Source: Rhizobiales bacterium Ga0077545 (GTDB lineage Bacteria > Pseudomonadota > Alphaproteobacteria > Rhizobiales > Methylopilaceae). Taken from it: a stretch of DNA of 64,000 nucleotides. Below are positions 34,681-42,391 of the stretch, piece by piece. The DNA lies in assembly GCA_001464335.1 (NCBI GenBank), contig LNEV01000007.1, positions 62,001 to 126,000 of the forward strand, given 5' to 3'. How positions within the stretch are numbered: position 1 is the first letter of the stretch; each line of letters begins with the position of its first letter. A model generated the notes under the pieces. That model was not told the DNA's origin, ran no database searches, and was given only the letters and a program-made list of their open reading frames with translations. The position numbers and the translations under genes are program-made.

Positions 34681-35067
34681 CTATCGGAAGACAAGGCGTT
34701 TCGAGCCGATGTAATTTATCGCAAAGCTCGTCAGAACGGCGGCGGCCTTCCCGACGAGCGGGCTCGTGACGAGCGAAGCGCACCAGACGAGCACATTCGA
34801 CACGCACAGCGCACAGACCGCGACGAGGAAGAAGACAGCCATACTCTTTCCGGTCGAGCCGGCACGGCCTGCGCGATCTGCGAACGTGTAGCGACGGTTC
34901 AACAGAAAACTGCCGAGGCAGGCGGCGAGAAACGCGAGTGTGTTGGCAAACAGCAGATCCACGCCCGTGGCATAGTAAAGCGTCGAGAAAACGCCGAAAT
35001 CCACCGCCGTGTTGATCGCACCTATAAGCGCGAACGAAACAAGCCGCGCGCTTTCCGTCTTAGACAC
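34681..35067 (-). CDS. GtrA family membrane protein
   Basis: 128 residues with four transmembrane helices; the GtrA motif GAINTAVDFGVFSTLY is at the N-terminus and NRRYTFADR in the second loop is also typical. GtrA proteins are thought to flip undecaprenyl-phosphate-linked sugars across the inner membrane in O-antigen or polysaccharide modification. It begins at a GTG at 35067, overlapping the end of the GT2 gene by 8 bases, and is the last gene of the operon 38763-34681. It would work together with the GT2 enzyme upstream. Confidence 0.93.
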   Translation of the reverse strand: MSKTESARLVSFALIGAINTAVDFGVFSTLYYATGVDLLFANTLAFLAACLGSFLLNRRYTFADRAGRAGSTGKSMAVFFLVAVCALCVSNVLVWCASLVTSPLVGKAAAVLTSFAINYIGSKRLVFR

Positions 35068-36055
35068 GCACGCGCTTTCGCGTCGATGGACGAGGCGTCT
35101 TGCGGGGCTTTTCCATATCCGCCCAGATAACAGATTCGGTCAGATAAAGCGGCCGCCGTTTGGTCTCGTTGAAGACGCGCCCGATATATTCCCCCAGCAG
35201 GCCCAGAACGATCAGCTGAACTCCGCCGAGAAACAGAACGGTGACGATGACCGTCGGAAAGCCCGGAACGGGATCGCCGATAAAGAGCGTCCGGATCACG
35301 ATGTAGGACCCATAGGCGAAGGCGCAGAGCGCGACCGTCAGACCGAGATAGGTTGCGATCTTCAGCGGTGCGATCGTGAACGAGGTTATGCCCTCAAGCG
35401 CAAAATTCCACAGCTTCCAGTAATTCCACTTTGTCGAGCCAGAATACCTCGCCCCGCGATCGAAGACGACCGCCTTGCTCGGAAATCCAACCCATGCGTA
35501 CAAACCCTTCATGAAGCGATGCTGCTCCGGCAACATCAGAAGAGCATCGGCGACGCGACGGCTGATGAGACGGAAATCGCCGACATTCGGAGGAATGGGT
35601 GCAGGCCCGAGCGCCGCGACGGTCTTGTAGAAGGCGCGGGCCGTCAGTTTCTTGAACCACGTCTCGCCCTCGCGGCTTGCGCGTTGCGCGTAGACCGTGT
35701 CGTAGCCTTCCCGCCAGGTAGCCACCATTTCGGGTATGATTTCCGGCGGATCCTGAAGATCCGCGTCGAGGATGACCATGGCATCGCCGCGCGCATGCTC
35801 GATGCCCGCCGTCATGGCAATTTCCTTGCCGAAATTCCGCGACAGGTTGACGACCGTGATCGCGTCCTCGCTTCTGCGTAGGCGGACCATCTCGGCGAGC
35901 GTGCCGTCCGAGCTTCCATCGTTGACGAAAACGATCTCGAAACGCAGACCTGCGCCCTTCATCACGTCCGAGACCCGGCGGACCAGTTCGGAAAGCCCTG
36001 CCTCCTCGTTGTAGGCAGGGACGACGATGGAAATCAGTTCGGCACGGGAGCGCAT
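35060..36055 (-). CDS. GT2 family glycosyltransferase, GtrB/Dpm1-like
   Basis: Transfers a sugar, probably to undecaprenyl phosphate, on the cytoplasmic face. 331 residues; GT-A domain with IVVPAYNEEAGLSELVRRV, VNDGSSDGT and the metal motif DADLQDPPE, then two C-terminal transmembrane helices (TYLGLTVALCAFAYGSYIVI and VTVLFLGGVQLIVLGLLGEYIGRV). The combination is that of GtrB/ArnC-type dolichol/undecaprenyl-phosphate sugar synthases. The tail is strongly basic (RKTPRPSTRKRVRV). It is followed by GtrA with overlap and preceded by the membrane-propeller gene with a 1-base gap. Confidence 0.94.
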   Translation of the reverse strand: MRSRAELISIVVPAYNEEAGLSELVRRVSDVMKGAGLRFEIVFVNDGSSDGTLAEMVRLRRSEDAITVVNLSRNFGKEIAMTAGIEHARGDAMVILDADLQDPPEIIPEMVATWREGYDTVYAQRASREGETWFKKLTARAFYKTVAALGPAPIPPNVGDFRLISRRVADALLMLPEQHRFMKGLYAWVGFPSKAVVFDRGARYSGSTKWNYWKLWNFALEGITSFTIAPLKIATYLGLTVALCAFAYGSYIVIRTLFIGDPVPGFPTVIVTVLFLGGVQLIVLGLLGEYIGRVFNETKRRPLYLTESVIWADMEKPRKTPRPSTRKRVRV

Positions 36056-36056
36056 G

Positions 36057-37568
36057 TTATGAACCCGCTTTCGGCAGACGGCTTGTATAGTCTACGCTGT
36101 AAATACCATAGGCCGACGAGACATAAGCGCGGCTCGTCCGGCCGTCGATCACGACCGTACGCAGCCACGGGCCAAGGCGGTAGCTTGCCACGACCTCATA
36201 TGTCTTCAGATCGATCGCGACGAGATTGTTGGACAGGAGACTGGCGCACAGCATGATCTGGCGCGGCTCGTCCACCGCCAGCGAGCGGCAGCCGAAATCG
36301 GAGCGAAACGAGCCTTTGGCTGCGAGGGTGTCGGCATCGAACCGGTAGACGACCCCTTCCATCGGCGCCGTGACGAAGACCTCGTTGCGCTCCTTGTCGA
36401 ACTCGAGCCGGTCGAAACGTTTGGAATGTGTGCTGACCTGCGTGCCGATCTTGAGATCATCGACATCGTAGGCGATCAGCTCTGCCGAGTAGCGGAAGAA
36501 CGACAGATAGAACCGGCTGCGGTCGGGGTGCCTGACGGCATTGCCCACCATGAGGTCTTCGTCGGCAATCATCTTCCAACCGTCGCGCTGCAGCACGATG
36601 AGAGGCTTTCCCTCGATCTCGTCCGCTTCGGACGTCACAAGCAGGCGCTGCGTGGCTCCGTCCCACATCGGCCGGGCGTCGCCGGGCGAAACCATCGGGA
36701 AAGAATGCTCTTCCTTGGTGCGAAGCGTGTCCGCGTCGAGCACGCGCAGGGATTGGTTCGCAAAAATGTAAATCTCGTTGTCCGGCTCGTTGAACGCGAG
36801 GGATTCCGATCCCCCGCTTCCCGGCTCACCAGCAAGCGGCGCAGCCGAAATGTCGTCCAGAGGAAATGCGACGACCCGGTCGGCCCCGTTTCCGGTCGCG
36901 TACATCCGGCGGCGGGCGTCGTCGACATAGATGCCGTTAACGCTCGCATCGATGACGATGCGCACCGCATCGTCCTTGACGATCAGTCCCGTGAGCTGGT
37001 GGAGCCGATAGCCGTGCGGAACGAGCGCGGCAAAGCCGCAAGCACCGACGAGCGCAAACGCCAGCGCCCCGTAGGTCAGTCTGTCGCGCCGCGCATTGAA
37101 CCGCCGCGACGCCCATGCAATCGCGCTCCAGGCCACCGCAAGGACAAGAGTGCTGCCGACGGCGGCCGCCGCGGCAAGACGCATCGACGCGTTGGCGGCG
37201 CCGTACTGAAGGCTCAAGGGCGGCAGGAGACGAAACATCACGAAAAAGATCGCCGCAGACGCGGCAAGAACCGCCAGAGGCCAGACCCTTTCCGGAACGA
37301 CCTTGCGCAACACGAGCGCAACGCCCGCGACAGCGGCAACGAGAACGGCCATCAGCAGCAGCCGCGCCGGGATCGTGCCATAGACCGACATCGCCACATG
37401 CACCGGCGCGGCAAGCCCGATCTGCTCCTCAAGGAAATCGCTCGCCGCTTCCTGAAGAGGCGCAAGGAGCGGGGTTCCAGCGGCAACGAAGGCCGCCGCG
37501 ATCACCAGCAGGATGAAGCCAGCGAGAAGCACCGGCACGCGGCGACTTGTGCGTGTTTCAGTCTGCAA
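36057..37568 (-). CDS. Five-helix membrane protein with C-terminal beta-propeller-like domain (unknown function)
   Basis: I do not recognise this protein as a named family. The TTG at 37568 (GGAGGT just upstream, 11-base overlap with the acyltransferase stop) gives 503 residues; the frame is open to 37619. The first 190 residues hold five hydrophobic helices (VPVLLAGFILLVIAAAFVAAG, RLLLMAVLVAAVAGVALVL, WPLAVLAASAAIFFVMF and two more), with a roughly 45-residue loop after the first. The remaining 310 residues look like YncE/SMP-30-type propeller blades: VNGIYVDDARRRMYATGNGADRVV, LRVLDADTL, VYRFDADTL, VAIDLKTYEVVASY. If the N-terminus is inside, the propeller is periplasmic. It lies in a glycan operon, so it may bind or sense a surface polymer. 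Confidence 0.78.
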   Translation of the reverse strand: MQTETRTSRRVPVLLAGFILLVIAAAFVAAGTPLLAPLQEAASDFLEEQIGLAAPVHVAMSVYGTIPARLLLMAVLVAAVAGVALVLRKVVPERVWPLAVLAASAAIFFVMFRLLPPLSLQYGAANASMRLAAAAAVGSTLVLAVAWSAIAWASRRFNARRDRLTYGALAFALVGACGFAALVPHGYRLHQLTGLIVKDDAVRIVIDASVNGIYVDDARRRMYATGNGADRVVAFPLDDISAAPLAGEPGSGGSESLAFNEPDNEIYIFANQSLRVLDADTLRTKEEHSFPMVSPGDARPMWDGATQRLLVTSEADEIEGKPLIVLQRDGWKMIADEDLMVGNAVRHPDRSRFYLSFFRYSAELIAYDVDDLKIGTQVSTHSKRFDRLEFDKERNEVFVTAPMEGVVYRFDADTLAAKGSFRSDFGCRSLAVDEPRQIMLCASLLSNNLVAIDLKTYEVVASYRLGPWLRTVVIDGRTSRAYVSSAYGIYSVDYTSRLPKAGS

Positions 37569-38763
37569 CGCGACCTCCGGCAGTGGCGTGCGCCGGAACG
37601 CGGTGCAGGGAACCGTCAAGCCGGTCCTTCAACCGCAGGAACCTGGCTTCCCAGAGATTGTAGCTGAGCCAGCCGGCAAGCAGCCAAAGAGCCAATGCGA
37701 TGCCAAGCCAAACCGGAGAGTTCTGAATATCCGGCGAGAACTGCTCGCGAACGCCCGAATAGAAAATCAGCATGCCGATGACCGGATGCCAGACATACAG
37801 CCCGTAGCTGTATTTACCGAACCAGCGCAGGACCGCCAGGCTGAACACGGCCTTGAGCGGCGCCCACGCCGCCACGAGAACGAGCAAGCTCGCGGCAAAC
37901 AGCCCGACGATGGAAAAGCCCACCGTCTGGATGACGGGATCGTCCGGATGCACGTGCTTCAGGCCGAACATGACTGCCAGGCAGGTTCCGGCAACGATCA
38001 GCACCGTCCACGCCAGACGCATGATCCGTGGTGAAAAGCCCTCCCCGATCACGGCCAGGGCAACGAGAGCTCCCATCGCCAGCGAATCCATGCGGCTGGG
38101 CGTCAGCATGTAGGCGGCCGGATAATCGAACCCGGCGACCACGAAAAATGTGCGCAGCACCGGGGCCGCAGCAATGATGAGAAGGGCCACGCCCATGATC
38201 TGGCGGCGGGTCAGCTTCAGCACGACGAACGGCCAGACGAGATAGAAGTGCTCCTCGACCGCGAGCGACCAGAAATGATCGAGGAAGCCGGCACTGCCTC
38301 CCGCCGCGATCAGGAAATTGGTGAGGTAGAAAACGACGAACAGCGGGTTGCTCGGCCATTCGAGTTCGGCGAACGGCCACAGGAGGTAGATCAGCGAAAC
38401 GACGACGATGGCCAGATAATAAAGCGGGAAGATGCGCAGGGTTCGCCGGATGTAGAACCGGCTGAAATAATCCTGCTCGGTTTTCGCCTCGTAAAGTATC
38501 CGCGTGATCAGAAAGCCCGACAGCACGAAGAAGAAGTCGACGCCCGTCCATCCGAGGGAATGGGCGAACAGAATGCCCCCATAACCCATATCGTCCGCGC
38601 TGCGGCCGAGGTGGATATACATTACGAGAAGAATTGCGAGACCGCGAAAGCCGTCGAGCGAAGGAAAATAGCCGGGCAAATGCGGCCGCGAGCCCTCCGG
38701 GGCAATAGTTCCGGCAGCCGTTCCCGTTGCGGCTTTGACCTGGCCTTTGGAGGGCTTCAACAT
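37558..38763 (-). CDS. Acyltransferase family 3 (OafA/YrhL-like) membrane protein
   Basis: Integral membrane O-acyltransferase of 401 residues with about ten helices. Family marks: FPSLDGFRGLAILLVMYIHLG near the N-terminus, WTGVDFFFVLSGFLITRILYE, and the helix LDHFWSLAVEEHFYLVWPFVV (HFWSLAVEEHFY is a hallmark). These enzymes transfer acetyl or other acyl groups to extracytoplasmic sugars such as O-antigen. It is the first gene of the operon and starts with an ATG at 38763, 54 bases downstream of an AT-rich inverted repeat. Partners are the propeller protein, GT2 and GtrA. Confidence 0.94.
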   Translation of the reverse strand: MLKPSKGQVKAATGTAAGTIAPEGSRPHLPGYFPSLDGFRGLAILLVMYIHLGRSADDMGYGGILFAHSLGWTGVDFFFVLSGFLITRILYEAKTEQDYFSRFYIRRTLRIFPLYYLAIVVVSLIYLLWPFAELEWPSNPLFVVFYLTNFLIAAGGSAGFLDHFWSLAVEEHFYLVWPFVVLKLTRRQIMGVALLIIAAAPVLRTFFVVAGFDYPAAYMLTPSRMDSLAMGALVALAVIGEGFSPRIMRLAWTVLIVAGTCLAVMFGLKHVHPDDPVIQTVGFSIVGLFAASLLVLVAAWAPLKAVFSLAVLRWFGKYSYGLYVWHPVIGMLIFYSGVREQFSPDIQNSPVWLGIALALWLLAGWLSYNLWEARFLRLKDRLDGSLHRVPAHATAGGRVAD

Positions 38764-38816
38764 CGCCGGGCAGAACCTTGCTCTTACGATCAGAGATTGA
38801 GGTTGAGCCTATCGCG

Positions 38817-38846
38817 ATTATTGGGACGAACAATAATTTTCGAAAA
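38817..38846. promoter_or_regulatory. Inverted repeats upstream of the surface-glycan operon
   Basis: ATTATTG-N7-CAATAAT (38817-38837) is a perfect 7-bp inverted repeat and is followed immediately by the palindrome TTTTCGAAAA (38837-38846). Both lie in an AT-rich block (38764-38915) in otherwise GC-rich DNA, 54-83 bases before the acyltransferase start. This is the natural place for an operator and promoter. I know no regulator consensus that matches. Confidence 0.5.
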
Positions 38847-38915
38847 GTTTAGTTTATTTCGCCGCGTTTACTTGTCGGGATGTGGCAAAAACACCCCGAG
38901 CGCAGAGGCAAAAAC

Positions 38916-39656
38916 TTAGCGCGCCTGGGCACCGAGCTCGCTGAGGAAACCGCGCACCCTTTCGGCGTTGCGGCCGAAATCGCGGTCGCCCGCGCGGGCG
39001 GCGGAGCGCATCTGAACGCGCGATCCGCTGCCGTCCGGCTCAATCACGATGACCACATCGTCCTCGAACTTCATGATCAGCGAGGTCGCCACCGCCTCGA
39101 TGCGCCGGGCCGTATAGCCGCTGTCCAGCACGCGCCAGCCCCTGGCCTCGACAAGCTGGAGCGCGAGCGAATGCACTTCGTCCGGCGGCTGCGCCACCCG
39201 CAGCGGCTGGATGTCCGGAAACGCCGACAATTGCGCCAGCGCACTCATCTCGCCCGCATAGGCGATGGGGTTGTCCCGCGGCGTGCGCTCGGTCCCGGCA
39301 AAGACGAAGGCCGGGGGATTGGCGGGGCCGGTGGCGATGTCGATCAGCGGCGGCAGGGACGAGGCCTGCGCCATGAAATAAAGCGGCGCCGCCAGAACGA
39401 GGACACCTGCGACAATACCGGTTGAGGCCGCGCCGGCTCCCCGGTTTCCGCGCACCCAGATGATCGCAAAGGCCGTCAACCCCAGCACGACGGCTGCGGC
39501 GGCAAGCACCAGGCCTGCGCCGAGAGCCGTCAGCGCAGGCTGGAAGTCCACCCGCCCGGAGCGCTGGACGAACACGGCGATGATCGCGACGGGCACGGCA
39601 AACAGGCCAAGCCGCTTCGACCACAGAGCCGTGCGCGCGAAGGGATCTTCGATCAT
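38916..39656 (-). CDS. DUF1499 domain membrane protein
   Basis: 246 residues from the ATG at 39656; the longer frame to 39761 runs over a repeat element and is not used. Three or four N-terminal helices (LGLFAVPVAIIAVFV, GAGLVLAAAAVVLGLTAFAIIWV, GIVAGVLVLAAPLYFMA) precede the DUF1499 domain (FAGTERTPRDNPIAYAG, VLDSGYTARRIEAVATSLIMKFEDDVVIVI, RSAARAGDRDFGRNAERVRGFL). The domain occurs in many alphaproteobacteria; its function is unknown. It is 152 bases upstream of the acyltransferase on the same strand, separated by the regulatory block, so it is probably a separate unit. Confidence 0.85.
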   Translation of the reverse strand: MIEDPFARTALWSKRLGLFAVPVAIIAVFVQRSGRVDFQPALTALGAGLVLAAAAVVLGLTAFAIIWVRGNRGAGAASTGIVAGVLVLAAPLYFMAQASSLPPLIDIATGPANPPAFVFAGTERTPRDNPIAYAGEMSALAQLSAFPDIQPLRVAQPPDEVHSLALQLVEARGWRVLDSGYTARRIEAVATSLIMKFEDDVVIVIEPDGSGSRVQMRSAARAGDRDFGRNAERVRGFLSELGAQAR

Positions 39657-39739
39657 GGCGGAAGGGTTTGCTCTTTTCGCGCGCGCGTCGCAAGCCGCCC
39701 CGGCCTTGCGCGGATGGATATGGGATGGTTTGTCTCCAA

Positions 39740-39781
39740 CCTCATCCTGAGGAGCCCGCAAGGCGAACGTTTTGAAGGATG
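39740..39781. repeat. Interspersed palindromic repeat, copy B
   Basis: Starts CCTCATCCTGAGGAGC and ends TTTTGAAGGATG. Read on the minus strand it matches the outer arms of the copy at 19658-19701, with a differing centre. It is in the 206-base gap between divergent DUF1499 and aldo/keto reductase genes, directly followed by a GGCCCG-type imperfect hairpin. Confidence 0.75.
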
Positions 39782-39862
39782 GGCCCGGTTGCTGCGGCCC
39801 GTATTTCGAGGCGCACGGCTGGTCCTGCTTCTCACCATGAGATCGAAAAAAGGAGTTCGTCG

Positions 39863-40696
39863 ATGCGCGATGTCGTTCTGCCCGGTGGCGAGAAGGTTCC
39901 CCAGCTTGGTCAGGGAACCTGGTTCATGGGCGAGCGCGCCGATCGGATGAAAGCGGAAGCCGATTCCATCCGCCTGGGCGTCGATCTCGGAATGACCCTC
40001 GTCGACACCGCCGAAATGTATGCGGACGGTGGCGCGGAGATCATGCTCTCCGAAGCTCTCAAGGGCATCCGCGACAAGGTCTTCCTCGTCTCCAAGGTCT
40101 ATCCGCACAATGCAAGCTTCAAGGGCGTGCGCGCGGCGGCCGAACGCAGCCTGTCGCGCATGAATGTCGAGGTCATCGATCTGTACCTGCTCCATTGGCG
40201 CGGCGGCGTGGCGTTCGAGGAAACGGTGCGCGGCTTCGAGGCGCTGCAGCAGGACGGGCTGATCCGGCATTGGGGTGTCTCCAATCTCGACACCGACGAC
40301 ATGCAGGAATTGCTCGACGTGGATGGCGGCGAAAACTGTGCGGTCGATCAGGTTCTCTACAACCCAACGCGACGCGGCCCGGAGTTCGACCTGTTCCCTT
40401 TCCTCGCCGAAAATTCGATCCCCGCAATGGCCTACAGCCCGATCGAACAAGGCCGCCTGCCGAAGACCGGCGCGCTCGGCGACATCGCGAAAAAGCACGG
40501 TGTCGGACCGTTCCAGATCGCTCTCGCCTGGGCCATGCGCACCCCCAATGTCATTGCAATTCCGAAAGCCTCGGACCCCGAGCATGTAAGGGCGAACCGC
40601 GCGGCGGCCGATGTGGTGCTGGACGCCGATGACCTCTCCGCGATCGACCGGGCGTTCCCGGCGCCGACGCGCCGGCGTCCCCTCGAAATGCTTTAA
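39863..40696 (+). CDS. Aldo/keto reductase
   Basis: NADPH-dependent reductase of the AKR superfamily, 277 residues from the ATG at 39863 (AGGAG ribosome-binding site). The TIM-barrel marks are VDTAEMYADGGAEIMLSEAL (Asp/Tyr catalytic pair), VSKVYPHNAS (Lys), LYLLHWRG (His) and the C-terminal IPKASDPEHVRANRAA cofactor site. It corresponds to the YtbE/Yeae-like group with general aldehyde reductase activity; the natural substrate is unknown. It is followed 18 bases later by the methyltransferase homologue on the same strand. Confidence 0.93.
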   Translation: MRDVVLPGGEKVPQLGQGTWFMGERADRMKAEADSIRLGVDLGMTLVDTAEMYADGGAEIMLSEALKGIRDKVFLVSKVYPHNASFKGVRAAAERSLSRMNVEVIDLYLLHWRGGVAFEETVRGFEALQQDGLIRHWGVSNLDTDDMQELLDVDGGENCAVDQVLYNPTRRGPEFDLFPFLAENSIPAMAYSPIEQGRLPKTGALGDIAKKHGVGPFQIALAWAMRTPNVIAIPKASDPEHVRANRAAADVVLDADDLSAIDRAFPAPTRRRPLEML

Positions 40697-40714
40697 GCGT
40701 CTGCTTGCAAGTCT

Positions 40715-41800
40715 TTGTTAAACATAACATTCGCGGGTGCAGTTAAAGTGGCTGATGATGTCTCCTGCGGCGGCTGCGCTCTCCGCGATGTCCCCCTCGC
40801 CGAGCAGCTTGAGGCCAAGCGCAAGGCTGTGGAAGACGCCCTGCGCGAGGCCGGAATCGATGCCGGCGTCGAGCCCTGTGTGGACGCACACGGGCAGGGC
40901 CGCCGCCGCGCGACATTGCACGCACGCCGAGGTGAGGACGGCGTTCTGAGGGTCGGTTTCGCCGCCGCCCGCTCGCACCAGATCGTCGATCTTGCCGACC
41001 ATGACTGTCCGATTCTGATCCCGGCCCTGCAGCAATCGGCGGCGCCCGTACGCGCGCTGGCGCAGCATCTGGCGGGGCTCAAGAAGCCGCTCGATGCGGT
41101 CGTTACCGCCACCGAAAACGGCCTCGATGTCGATCTGCGCGGTGCCGGAAAGATATCCGAAAGGCAGCGTCTGGGCCTCGTCGAGATCTCGGGGCGCGAA
41201 GGTCTCGCCCGGCTGTCGCTGCACGGCGACATCGTCGTGGAGCCGCGCCTGCCGGTCATCCGGTTCGGCGCCGCCGCAATCGTCCTGCCGCCCGGCGGGT
41301 TCCTTCAGGCAACCGAACTCGGCGAAGAAACCCTCGCGCGGCTCGTCATCGAAGGGGTCTCGGGCGCAAAGCGCGTGGCCGATCTGTTCGCAGGCTCCGG
41401 CACGTTCGCGCTGCGCCTCGCGGCCTTCGCGGAAGTGAAAGCTGCCGAGCAGGACCGCCCCGCCCTCGCTGCGCTCGATCGCGCGTGGAGGCAGACGCCG
41501 GGGCTGAAAAAGATCGAGGGCGAAGGCCGCGATCTTTTCCGCCGCCCGGTCACGGCCGCCGAGCTGAAGGGCATGGACGCGGTCGTGTTCGATCCGCCGC
41601 GCGTCGGCGCCGCCGCACAGGCCCGCGAGATCGCAAAATCAGGCGCCAAGCGGGTGGTCGCGGTCTCGTGCAACGCTCAGACCTTCGCCCAGGATCTTCA
41701 GATCCTCATCGCGGGCGGTTACAAAATCGAGCGCGTCGTGCCGGTCGACCAGTTCCGGCATTCGGCCCATGTCGAAGTGGTCGGCATCCTGAAGCGCTAA
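40715..41800 (+). CDS. RlmD/RlmC-family 23S rRNA (uracil-C5)-methyltransferase homologue lacking the TRAM domain
   Basis: SAM-dependent RNA m5U methyltransferase homologue. The frame opens at a TTG (40715) and a GTG at 40748 is the alternative; neither has a good ribosome-binding site. Methyltransferase motifs are intact: DLFAGSGTFALRLA (SAM), VFDPPRVGAA, the catalytic Cys in VSCNAQTFAQDL and Glu in HSAHVEVVGIL. The Fe-S region is incomplete: CGGC near the start and Cys in DHDCPIL are visible, but the fourth Cys normally upstream is missing, and there is no room for the N-terminal TRAM domain because the AKR stop is 18 bases before the frame. It is an N-terminally shortened family member. Confidence 0.85.
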   Translation: MLNITFAGAVKVADDVSCGGCALRDVPLAEQLEAKRKAVEDALREAGIDAGVEPCVDAHGQGRRRATLHARRGEDGVLRVGFAAARSHQIVDLADHDCPILIPALQQSAAPVRALAQHLAGLKKPLDAVVTATENGLDVDLRGAGKISERQRLGLVEISGREGLARLSLHGDIVVEPRLPVIRFGAAAIVLPPGGFLQATELGEETLARLVIEGVSGAKRVADLFAGSGTFALRLAAFAEVKAAEQDRPALAALDRAWRQTPGLKKIEGEGRDLFRRPVTAAELKGMDAVVFDPPRVGAAAQAREIAKSGAKRVVAVSCNAQTFAQDLQILIAGGYKIERVVPVDQFRHSAHVEVVGILKR

Positions 41801-41802
41801 GG

Positions 41803-42387
41803 CTACACCCAGCGCGCCTCGCCGCGTTCGAAGACCAAAGCCCGCCCCTGCACGATGTCCACATTCGGCAGATCCGCCTCGGACACCCCGGCAAGTAGCC
41901 CGAGCAAGACCCGCGCGACGCCGCCATGCGTCACAGCGAGAGTCGGTTCGGACAGCGTTTGGAGCCAGCCCGCAATGCGCACGGACAGCATGGCGTAGCT
42001 CTCGCCCCGCGGCGGACAGAAAGCCCATTTGCCGGCATCTCGCGCGGCGCATCCCGCCGGGTCGCGCAGCTTCATTTCTTCCCATGTGAAGCCTTCCCAG
42101 TCGCCGAAGGTCAGCTCCTTCAGCCGGTCGTCGAGCCGGTAGGCACCGGGCGCGAGGCCCATCTGCCCACGCATCAGGCGCATCGTCTCCTGCGCGCGCC
42201 CAAGGGGGCTCGCGACGAAGTCGAACGAAAGAGCATCCGGAAATTGCTGTTTCAGCGTGCGCCCGACGCTTTCGGCCTGCGCCCGGCCACGTCCGTTGAG
42301 CGGGACATCCTGCTGCCCCTGCAGCCTGCTTTCGGCATTCCAGTCCGTCTCGCCGTGGCGAACGATGCAGAGCGGAAAGGGCAGCAC
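41803..42387 (-). CDS. Histidine phosphatase family protein (GpmB/CobC-like)
   Basis: 194-residue phosphatase with the phospho-histidine motif CIVRHGETDWNAESRLQGQQDVPLNGRGR and, later, LTFGDWEGFTW and VTHGGVARVLL for the remaining active-site residues. Members include cofactor-dependent phosphoglycerate mutases and various phosphatases, so the substrate is open. The GTG start at 42387 is 4 bases after the fabI stop on the same strand, so it is probably cotranscribed with fabI. It is convergent with the methyltransferase homologue, two bases apart. Confidence 0.9.
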   Translation of the reverse strand: MLPFPLCIVRHGETDWNAESRLQGQQDVPLNGRGRAQAESVGRTLKQQFPDALSFDFVASPLGRAQETMRLMRGQMGLAPGAYRLDDRLKELTFGDWEGFTWEEMKLRDPAGCAARDAGKWAFCPPRGESYAMLSVRIAGWLQTLSEPTLAVTHGGVARVLLGLLAGVSEADLPNVDIVQGRALVFERGEARWV

Positions 42388-42391
42388 CGGA

